DNA of 10,721 nucleotides, taken from assembly GCA_007131745.1 (NCBI GenBank), contig SLPX01000420.1, forward strand, positions 1 through 10,721, written 5' to 3'. The notes under the pieces are model-generated. The model was not told the origin of the DNA and did not search any database. It saw nothing but the letters and a program-made list of their open reading frames with translations. The DNA comes from Myxococcales bacterium (GTDB lineage Bacteria; Myxococcota; Polyangia; HGW-17; SLPX01). Below are positions 5,305 to 10,721 of the stretch, one piece after another. The position numbers were made by a program, and so were the translations under genes. Every line of letters starts with the position of its first letter. Position 1 is the first letter of the stretch.

Positions 5305-6321
5305 TCAGGATGTTTGTTTTGTTTTAAGCACCAATATTACGGCAAAAGGTCCGCCCAGCAAGGAGGTGACTACTCCCACCGGGATTTCCGTGGGTGCCGT
5401 TATACTGCGCCCTATCGTATCACAAATAACAAGGAAAACTCCACCCAATCCAAATGCAGCCGGCAAAAGCAGCCGATGATCCGGACCGGTGAGTCTTCGA
5501 GTAACATGTGGAATCATTAAGCCCACAAAACCTATGGGACCCACAACGGTTACAACCGCTGCAGTGCTGAGAGATGCAGCGAAATAAGTGTATTTCTGGA
5601 GTTGTGCGACATTGACTCCCCTGCTTTGAGCCGTTTCTTCCCCACCGGCCATGACATTCAACGATCGGCTCATGATGCCTATGAAAGCAAGTCCGGCCGC
5701 TGAAAAAGGAAAAACCTGCAAAACGCTTTTCATGCTCGTGACGTCCAGGCCGCCCATGAGCCACCTCAGCATCCTGTAGCTGTTTCCGTAGTCGGCTGCA
5801 TAATGTGCGAGCAGAATAACCGAATGAAATGTGAACGCGAGGCATACGCCCGCCAGCAGAAGCGTAGAAGTTGGAAGCGGCCTGAGGTTTCGACCCCGCT
5901 TTTTTCCACGATGGCTTCCAGCCAGGTAATACACCACCAGTACAGCCAGCAGTGCTCCCGCGAATGCAAAGATAGGAACTGAGGTGAAGCCCAGGAAAAC
6001 GATGTCCATGCCGGTCAGTATCGCCAGCACCGCGCCCATGGAAGCTCCCGATGAAACTCCGAGGGTGAACGGTTCGGCAAGTGGATTTCGCAGGAGGGCC
6101 TGGAAAGCAACACCCGCCACGGCAAGGGTTCCACCTGCCAGCGCACCCATCAAAATTCTTGGAAGACGAATGGAGAAAACGATGCGACCGTCGATGGATG
6201 CAGTGTCCATGAAGGCTTTGCGCAGTGAGACCGGATGAGGCCCAATCAGCGGTGCGATACAGATCACCAGTGCAAGAAGCAAAATGCTCGCCAGGCACGT
6301 CAACAGGAAACGTTTACGCAT
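5305..6321 (-). CDS. FecCD/BtuC-family ABC transporter permease
   Basis: This 338-residue inner-membrane protein forms the channel of a type II ABC importer for ferric siderophores, heme or cobalamin. Family marks are RLPR (52-55), the long conserved AGVAFQALLRNPLAEP stretch (69-84) and the following GVSSGASMGA (88-97). The GPIGFVGLMIPHVTR block (261-275) is the coupling region that contacts the ATPase, and PTEIPVGVVTSLLGGPF ends the protein. Length matches the usual 330-350 residues, and about ten membrane helices can be seen. The ATG is preceded by GGGAG within the last codons of the ATPase gene, whose stop is one base away, so the two are coupled. The ligand cannot be read from the permease alone; the binding protein at 8568-9506 resembles BtuF, which favours a corrinoid. 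Confidence 0.95.
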   Translation of the reverse strand: MRKRFLLTCLASILLLALVICIAPLIGPHPVSLRKAFMDTASIDGRIVFSIRLPRILMGALAGGTLAVAGVAFQALLRNPLAEPFTLGVSSGASMGAVLAILTGMDIVFLGFTSVPIFAFAGALLAVLVVYYLAGSHRGKKRGRNLRPLPTSTLLLAGVCLAFTFHSVILLAHYAADYGNSYRMLRWLMGGLDVTSMKSVLQVFPFSAAGLAFIGIMSRSLNVMAGGEETAQSRGVNVAQLQKYTYFAASLSTAAVVTVVGPIGFVGLMIPHVTRRLTGPDHRLLLPAAFGLGGVFLVICDTIGRSITAPTEIPVGVVTSLLGGPFAVILVLKTKQTS

Positions 6322-6322
6322 G

Positions 6323-7141
6323 TTATGCTCCCTGCATTTCCGGGCGTTTCGGCCTTGACGGCAGCACAGTCCTTGCGCCGTCGATATCCACGACCCTGAG
6401 TCCCGATGAATAAACCTTTTCCAGCGTGGTTTCCGTCAGTACATCGAAAGGGTCGCCGTCTTTCCATGCTTGGCCGTTGCGCAGCAACACCAGCCTTGGA
6501 AACCAGTACGAAGCGATATTCAAATCATGGACCGCGGCCACCACCGCGGTTCCGTGTTCTTCTGCGAGTCTCTTCAGTTTGTTCATGAGTGCAAGGGCGT
6601 TGGCGGGATCCAGCCCGGAAGTCGGCTCATCCAGGATAAGAATCTTGGGTTCCTGCGCCAAAGCGGCTGCGATGCAGACCCGTTGCTTTTCCCCCCCTGA
6701 GAGGTTCTGGAAAAAACAATCCGCCTTGTCAAACAATGCCGATTCTTCAAGCACATGTTTCACCACTTCCTTGTCCTTCGAAGATTCGAATGCGAGGAGT
6801 GGAACGTGGGAATGTCTTCCGGTCATGACCACTTCAGATACGGTAAACGGCGCATCAAGGTGAAAATGCTGCGGGACATAGGCGGTTTTGCGTGCCAGTT
6901 CTCCGGGGGAAAATGAGGAAATCTTACGGTTGTCTATTTTGATCTCACCTTTGTCCGGTTCCAATAATCCGCACAGCAGTTTCAGTAAGGTGGTTTTGCC
7001 GGAACCGTTGGGGCCCGCCACGGCGACCATTTCGCCCGAATGGATCTCCAGCGAAATGTCTTGGATAACTTTCTTTTCAGAGTAGCCAAAGTGGACCTCA
7101 ACGGCTTCCACGAGGCAACGGCCGGAAAATTCAGCATTCAT
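6323..7141 (-). CDS. ABC transporter ATP-binding protein, FecE/BtuD type
   Basis: This 272-residue cytoplasmic ATPase powers the FecCD-type permease encoded directly after it. Visible motifs are Walker A GPNGSGKTT (43-51), Q-loop Gln91, signature LSGGEKQ (147-153), Walker B ILILDEP (167-173) and the switch His205 in AVHDLN. The order and spacing match iron-chelate/cobalamin importers. The C-terminal ~20 residues after the usual end are Arg/Pro-rich and unremarkable. The start codon has only a weak upstream GGA, so a start a few codons later is possible. It is the first gene of a three-gene minus-strand operon. The 220-bp gap to the divergent thiolase gene shows a possible minus-strand promoter but neither a recognisable cobalamin riboswitch B12 box nor a Fur box. 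Confidence 0.95.
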   Translation of the reverse strand: MNAEFSGRCLVEAVEVHFGYSEKKVIQDISLEIHSGEMVAVAGPNGSGKTTLLKLLCGLLEPDKGEIKIDNRKISSFSPGELARKTAYVPQHFHLDAPFTVSEVVMTGRHSHVPLLAFESSKDKEVVKHVLEESALFDKADCFFQNLSGGEKQRVCIAAALAQEPKILILDEPTSGLDPANALALMNKLKRLAEEHGTAVVAAVHDLNIASYWFPRLVLLRNGQAWKDGDPFDVLTETTLEKVYSSGLRVVDIDGARTVLPSRPKRPEMQGA

Positions 7142-7210
7142 TTTTTTGATCCGTGTGTGCTTGTGCCGGCACTTGTGTTAGCATCTCCCGGTTGATCCTT
7201 TACCGGTATC

Positions 7211-7240
7211 CTTAAACTACCCCGGACGTGTTTTGGTCAA
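7211..7240 (-). promoter_or_regulatory. Possible promoter of the ABC operon
   Basis: Read on the minus strand, TTGACC (7240-7235) is five-sixths of a -35 consensus and TTTAAG (7216-7211) four-sixths of a -10 consensus, with an 18-bp spacer. It lies about 70 bases upstream of the ATPase start in the gap shared with the divergent thiolase gene. Confidence 0.35.
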
Positions 7241-7363
7241 CCCGTTTTTTTTCGTTCGGCTTCTTGCCATTAACGGGAACGGTGTCACTTTTTTCTTCCC
7301 GCCTGCGGGTTGAAAATTTCTGTGCTTTGTGGAGATAGATGCATTCTCATAAACGGATAGCTA

Positions 7364-8557
7364 ATGAAAGAAGATGTATTCATAATTGAAGGCAGACGAT
7401 TGCCCCAGGGCCGGTTCGGAGGAACCTATTCGGGTCTTGAATCCTGGCAGTTGGCGGCCGGCATGATAAGACGTTTCGGTGAACTGCCCTCGATCGACCT
7501 GGAACTGGTGGACGGAGTTTTCCTGGGCCATTGCCGCCAGGCCGGACACGGCCCCAATCCGGCCAGGACGGCTGCTGTTCTGGGGGGGATCGAAAAGGAC
7601 GTCTACGCTACAACTGTCAACACTGCATGCCTTTCAGGGTTGGACTCATTGAGGGCCGGAGTGGATTTTTTGGCTTCGGAAAGAGGTGATGTTGTTCTCT
7701 GCGGGGGAGTGGAAGTCATGTCATCCATGCCCCATATTCTCAAGGGTATGCGGTTTTCCGGTAAGAAACACGGAGACCTCGTTTTGAAAGATGGCTGGTC
7801 CGACGCCACGGATCCGCTCGTGGGCGAAAGGGCCGGTCTGTGTGCTGAGAAAAGAGCGGAAGAACTTGAAATAACTCGAGAGGAAATGGACGGACTTGCG
7901 GTTGAATCACATCGCAGGGCGCTCGGTCTTTGGAACGAGACAGCCGTGGCCCGCGAAGTAATGACCGGGTCCCTTCCGGTGACAAGTATAGGAGAAGATG
8001 GAGAGGTTTCCGTTGCAAAGTCGGCCCTGCCGCTCAGGGATGAAACCATACGGAATGAAAAGGAATTGCAGTCCATTGGCTGGTTGCTTCCGGTTTTCAA
8101 AGAAGGGGGACTTTTGACCGCGGGAAACACTTGTTGTCATGCTGATGGAGCGGCGGTGTTTATGCTCGCTACAAGAAAATACATAGAAAGTAAAGGCATC
8201 AAACCCCGCGCTCGACTGGGCCGGTTCTTTTTCAGGGGAGGAGAACCCAGGGACATGACAAGAGCCCCGGGTCGACTCCTGGCATCCATGGAAAGGTGCT
8301 ATGACACGTACCAGGTCCACGAATCGTTTTCTTCGCAGGTGCTGGACAACGTGCGCACGAGTGGGATCGGTTATGACAGGATGAATCTGCACGGGGGAGG
8401 GCTTGCACTCGGGCATCCCACCGGAATGTCCGGAGCCCGGATTGTAATGTCTCTTCTCACGGTCATGGAAGCGCGGGACATGCAATCCGGCTTGGCGGTC
8501 ATCACATCTGTGGGAGGGATGTGCATGGGATTGGAGGTTTTCAGGACAGGTTATTGA
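7364..8557 (+). CDS. Thiolase-family acyltransferase with altered second active-site loop
   Basis: The 397-residue length and the full set of landmarks place this in the thiolase family, which makes or cleaves 3-ketoacyl-CoA. The nucleophilic Cys is C89 in NTACLSGLDSL. The TAGN...DGAA block is at 252-264, HESF (319-322) replaces the usual NEAF (HEAF is known in trifunctional-type thiolases), and GHPTGMSGARI (350-360) carries His351. The expected second catalytic Cys, in a C-x-G-[GL]-G motif near the C-terminus, is missing. Here the text is SVGGMCMG (382-389), with Ser382 at the Cys position, Met386 for a loop Gly and a Cys five residues on. The fold is secure, but normal thiolase activity is doubtful; a variant Claisen or non-decarboxylating acyltransfer role is possible. 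The ATG at 7364 has a weak GGA seven bases upstream. The gene is alone on its strand, between the ATPase and binding-protein genes of the transporter, and its end lies ten bases from the end of the latter. Confidence 0.88.
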   Translation: MKEDVFIIEGRRLPQGRFGGTYSGLESWQLAAGMIRRFGELPSIDLELVDGVFLGHCRQAGHGPNPARTAAVLGGIEKDVYATTVNTACLSGLDSLRAGVDFLASERGDVVLCGGVEVMSSMPHILKGMRFSGKKHGDLVLKDGWSDATDPLVGERAGLCAEKRAEELEITREEMDGLAVESHRRALGLWNETAVAREVMTGSLPVTSIGEDGEVSVAKSALPLRDETIRNEKELQSIGWLLPVFKEGGLLTAGNTCCHADGAAVFMLATRKYIESKGIKPRARLGRFFFRGGEPRDMTRAPGRLLASMERCYDTYQVHESFSSQVLDNVRTSGIGYDRMNLHGGGLALGHPTGMSGARIVMSLLTVMEARDMQSGLAVITSVGGMCMGLEVFRTGY

Positions 8558-8567
8558 ACCGTTGAAA

Positions 8568-9506
8568 TCACTCTAATTCGATTCCGGGGTATAAAAGCCG
8601 CGCAAGGTTTTCAACTCCTTCAATCACCCGCGGGCCCGGAATCAAATACATGTCCGATTCCAGAACGTGTACTCTTCCGTCCACGATCGCGGGCACAACA
8701 TCCAGTGAATTCCAGGATTTCAGTGCGTTTCGCGGAGAGACCACAGAGGGAGGGGTCACAACTTCAAAAATCACCCGGGGTGCTATAGATATAACCGTCT
8801 CCGCGGAAACGACCGGGTACCTTGCAATGGAATCCCGGATTGCATTCAGTCCGCCGGCGGCCTCTAGGATAGAGTGAGGAAGGGTAAACGAAGACGCCGC
8901 GTACATGGACCGGAGACCGCCGTCTGAACGGCCGACGATAAAAAGTCCTTTTGTCCTGTCTTCTCCGGTTTCCGCCAATCGTCGTCGAACCGCCTTTTCC
9001 ACGACTTTCAATCGATCGTCTGCTTCTGTTGCCAATTTCCCGGCTTGCTCTTTTCGTCCCAGGGCTTCGCCGATTAAACGGATCGAATAAATGACATCGC
9101 TTATTCCCGCGTCGGGAACTTTCAAAACTCTTATTCCTATGGATTCCAACCGGTCGGCGAACTCGGTTTGTTCACTGCGCATGATTACGAGGTCCGGTCT
9201 GAGCGATACGATTCTCTCCAAAGACGGGCTCAGAAAACCTCCTACAATTGTTTTTTTGTCCGAGATTCCCGGGGGATGGTTCGTGTGTTCGGTTATGCCG
9301 GCAAGCTGTTCTTTTCCGCCGAGCGCGACAACGATCTCGGCTATTCCCGGCGAGAGAGCGACGACTCTTTGCAAAACACCGGACGGAGCCGGTCCGTAAT
9401 GGTTCTGTCGGTTCTTGTTCGCCTCTATCCTGTAGATCATCACGAACGAGAAAAGAAATGCAGCGACCGTTATTCCTCCGGCATACAAAAGAGTGCGACG
9501 TTCCAT
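8568..9506 (-). CDS. BtuF/FecB-like substrate-binding protein, membrane anchored
   Basis: This 312-residue protein has an N-terminal hydrophobic segment (about 7-25) without a lipobox, so it is either cleaved or kept as an inner-membrane anchor. The rest is the two-lobed helical-backbone binding fold. It shows RVVALSPGIAEIVVALGG (47-64), then a DLVIMRSEQTEFADRLESIGIRVL segment, a long rigid helix region, and PGPRVIEGVENLARLLYP at the end. From memory this follows E. coli BtuF closely in layout ('LSP...E', 'DLVI', 'SLGIKV', 'PR'), so a corrinoid is my first guess for ligand; heme or a ferric siderophore is the alternative. It should deliver to the permease and ATPase encoded at 5305-7141 on the same strand, from which it is split by the opposite-strand thiolase. 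CTTTAAAG and CTTTAAGG lie ten bases apart just upstream (9516-9533) and may be an operator. Confidence 0.88.
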   Translation of the reverse strand: MERRTLLYAGGITVAAFLFSFVMIYRIEANKNRQNHYGPAPSGVLQRVVALSPGIAEIVVALGGKEQLAGITEHTNHPPGISDKKTIVGGFLSPSLERIVSLRPDLVIMRSEQTEFADRLESIGIRVLKVPDAGISDVIYSIRLIGEALGRKEQAGKLATEADDRLKVVEKAVRRRLAETGEDRTKGLFIVGRSDGGLRSMYAASSFTLPHSILEAAGGLNAIRDSIARYPVVSAETVISIAPRVIFEVVTPPSVVSPRNALKSWNSLDVVPAIVDGRVHVLESDMYLIPGPRVIEGVENLARLLYPGIELE

Positions 9507-9515
9507 GGATTGTCT

Positions 9516-9533
9516 CTTTAAAGTGCTTTAAGG
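9516..9533 (-). promoter_or_regulatory. Direct repeat upstream of the binding-protein gene, possible operator
   Basis: CTTTAAAG (9516-9523) and CTTTAAGG (9526-9533) are near-identical and start exactly ten bases apart, one helical turn, 10-27 bases ahead of the binding-protein ATG. A weak promoter can be read over it on the minus strand (TCGACA, 17-bp spacer, TTAAAG). A regulator bound here would cover the promoter and the start region. I know of no named regulator with this site. Confidence 0.25.
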
Positions 9534-9585
9534 CGCTGGGAATCTGTTTGTCGAGTCAGACCTTCGGGCGGAAAACCTCCGCTCG

Positions 9586-10143
9586 TCAGTCAACGCATTC
9601 CGAGGTATCAAAAAGACATTTGTCATCACAACCCAGGGTTCCCCCCGAATATCCCAGCATCACGCAGTCATAACCTCCAAGATCATCGCCGTCGCACTCT
9701 TCCTGCCCCTGCCGAATTCCATCTCCGCACTCATATCCGATGCCGCTGCAATTAGAGGTATCGAACATGCAGTACGCCCCACAAAAGAGAGTTCCCATGG
9801 TGTATCCCAAGCTTTGGCATGTTTCTCCACCAAGGTTGTCCCCATCGCATTCTTGGTATTCGCCGATGATTCCGTCTCCGCATATTTCGCCGCGAGAGCA
9901 ATCCGAATCATCAATCGTGCAGGTATCGCTGCATACGAGATCGCCGAGTCCCAGTCCCAGCGATTTGCAAGTGACATCGCCGAAATCATCTCCGTCGCAT
10001 TCCTCCCCTTCGTCCATGACGCCGTCGCCGCAATACGGCTCGCTCGGCGATGAATCCCCGCAACCCACCATTGACCAGGACATAATTCCAATGATTAGCA
10101 ACCGACAAAGAGCCTGAGCTATGGGACGGTTTTTAAAATACAT
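9586..10143 (-). CDS. Lipoprotein with three deltaproteobacterial Cys-rich (CGDG...ECDGDD) repeats
   Basis: An upstream ATG at 10149 is possible, but GGGAG would sit one base from it; the same GGGAG is seven bases from the ATG at 10143, so I prefer that start (185 residues). The N-terminus is a lipoprotein signal: basic residues, hydrophobic RLLIIGIMSWS, then MVGC with Cys28 as the likely lipidated residue. The mature part is three repeats of about 48 residues. Each runs CGDG-(6-8)-ECDGDD/N-(F/L)G-x2-TC or DC-x2-LG...L-x-C-x3-C-x2-D-(D/T)-S-x-C, with about eight Cys per repeat. This matches the Myxococcus-type Cys-rich repeat found on surface proteins of deltaproteobacteria; the Asp-rich loops may bind calcium, which is inference. 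There is no catalytic domain, so it is a short, repeat-only surface lipoprotein. It lies 79 bp upstream of the binding-protein gene on the same strand and may share a transcript with it. Confidence 0.85.
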   Translation of the reverse strand: MYFKNRPIAQALCRLLIIGIMSWSMVGCGDSSPSEPYCGDGVMDEGEECDGDDFGDVTCKSLGLGLGDLVCSDTCTIDDSDCSRGEICGDGIIGEYQECDGDNLGGETCQSLGYTMGTLFCGAYCMFDTSNCSGIGYECGDGIRQGQEECDGDDLGGYDCVMLGYSGGTLGCDDKCLFDTSECVD

Positions 10144-10328
10144 GTGCATTCTCCCGTTATTGTCTTTTGTTCTGTTATTCCAATGGTTACGGCTCTTTTA
10201 AATATTCCCGTCATCCTTTTTTTCTTTCTTCTTCTTCAATAGCGAACCGTAGATATGCAACATCGCTTTTGTCACTTTCACGAACCCTATCTTTCATTCG
10301 AATAAGTAAACTTTTGTTTGCAACCGGA

Positions 10329-10541
10329 CTAGGTCTTCGAGTTCCGGTGAACGTGAGTAACGGCCATCCGGCGTATCATCCATTCTTCAGCTTCCTCATG
10401 CGTTGAAAACCTGTAAACCCCCTTGGGAACCAAATCGTCGCCTCTCAAACGTCGGATCGTCCTTAACAATACGGCGATATCACGCAGCAATTCTTCCTTT
10501 CCTTCGTTCATTTTTCGAGTGGTGACGACTTTCATTTTCAT
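10329..10541 (-). CDS. Small basic hypothetical protein
   Basis: This 70-residue product has two possible ATGs (codons 1 and 3) and no clear Shine-Dalgarno, so the start is uncertain. The N-terminal half is a charged, Leu/Ile/Arg-rich helix (EELLRDIAVLLRTIRRLRG). The second half reads VPKGVYRFSTHEEAEEWMIRRM, whose GVYRF-x2-HEEAEEWM pattern I associate loosely with small proteins encoded beside nucleotidyltransferase-type toxin genes. That is memory only, and any partner would lie outside this window. No toxin-like gene is adjacent inside the window. The compositional pattern supports a real gene more than chance. Confidence 0.5.
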   Translation of the reverse strand: MKMKVVTTRKMNEGKEELLRDIAVLLRTIRRLRGDDLVPKGVYRFSTHEEAEEWMIRRMAVTHVHRNSKT

Positions 10542-10633
10542 GGATACAGTCTAGAACATTATTTCACCCGCGGTCAACAGATGGTCGATCAGCCGGCAAC
10601 TCCTTTCTCCCGACGATCCCCTATCTGCGGATC

Positions 10634-10721
10634 GAGCGAGCCTGTTTGTTTACGGCAGCGGACAAACCGCCGAGCGCCTTGTTTGAACCTCCCTGACGGG
10701 AGTTTCATCTGCGGCTCGTCC
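10634..10721. repeat. Dispersed hairpin-bearing repeat, copy 3 (short form, complete)
   Basis: This copy runs from GAGCGAGCC (10634-10642) to GGCTCGTCC (10713-10721), the last base of the window. It shares GAGCCTGTTTGT, ACGGCAGCG and CAAACCGC with copies 1 and 2, in the same orientation. Its central stem is CTCCC/GGGAG (10689-10702) around TGAC, at the place where copy 1 has GCTCCCC/GGGGAGC around CTTC. At 88 bp it is shorter than copy 1 (241 bp), which carries extra internal sequence. Confidence 0.6.

Noticed and set aside
5420..6298. Long alternative-frame minus-strand ORF within the permease gene
   Set aside because: The permease frame carries all FecCD family blocks; the alternative frame is Cys/Ser/Gly-rich shadow text.
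7142..7363. Cobalamin riboswitch or Fur box upstream of the ABC operon
   Set aside because: I looked for a B12-box-like sequence and a GATAATGATAATCATTATC-like site on both strands and saw neither; the gap is also short for a full cobalamin riboswitch plus promoter.
10167..10406. Plus-strand 79-residue ORF near the right end
   Set aside because: No ribosome binding site, partly overlaps the 70-residue minus-strand gene, and reads as low-complexity pyrimidine-strand translation.

Overview
The window looks like chromosome from a Gram-negative anaerobe-type deltaproteobacterium (Desulfobacterota/Myxococcota sensu lato). This is inferred from the mixed moderate-to-high GC, the three 'CGDG...ECDGDDLGG...' cysteine-rich repeats typical of that group, a radical SAM/SPASM peptide-maturase locus, and an outer-membrane-style lipoprotein. 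No rRNA, tRNA, transposase or CRISPR array is visible. Species cannot be assigned from sequence alone.

Left edge (1-644): no credible gene. Positions 1-320 hold two copies of a dispersed, hairpin-bearing repeat; a third copy ends the window at 10721, so the gene block is bracketed by the same repeat family. Positions 396-644 form the AT-rich leader of the next operon, with a good sigma70-type promoter (TTGACA-N16-TAGAAT) and a strong Shine-Dalgarno.

Region 645-4083 (+) is the most interesting part: an apparently undescribed RiPP-like operon. It holds (i) a 111-residue protein with a twin-arginine-type leader and a core made almost entirely of Tyr-x-Asp triads (20 triads using 20 of 23 tyrosines); (ii) a perfect 14-bp hairpin; (iii) a radical SAM/SPASM enzyme; (iv) a partner protein with a partial SPASM-like Cys motif and a low-complexity tail; and (v) a five-helix membrane protein. 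Aromatic-x-residue triads are the known substrate pattern of three-residue cyclophane ('triceptide') radical SAM maturases, so the operon may make an exported, multiply cross-linked Tyr/Asp peptide. The tail of gene (iv) is a 42-bp tandem array that is open in two forward frames, one of which runs into the membrane protein.

Region 4094-7141 (-) is a tight operon of an ABC ATPase, a FecCD/BtuC-type permease and a single-pass periplasmic protein of unknown function. The matching BtuF-like binding protein lies at 8568-9506 on the same strand, but a thiolase on the opposite strand (7364-8557) separates it from the rest. The thiolase has an altered second active-site loop. Upstream of the binding protein lies a Cys-rich lipoprotein (9586-10143), then a small basic protein (10329-10541). 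The transporter would import a corrinoid, heme or ferric chelate. A functional link between it and the Tyr/Asp peptide (for example metal-complex binding) is attractive but is inference only.
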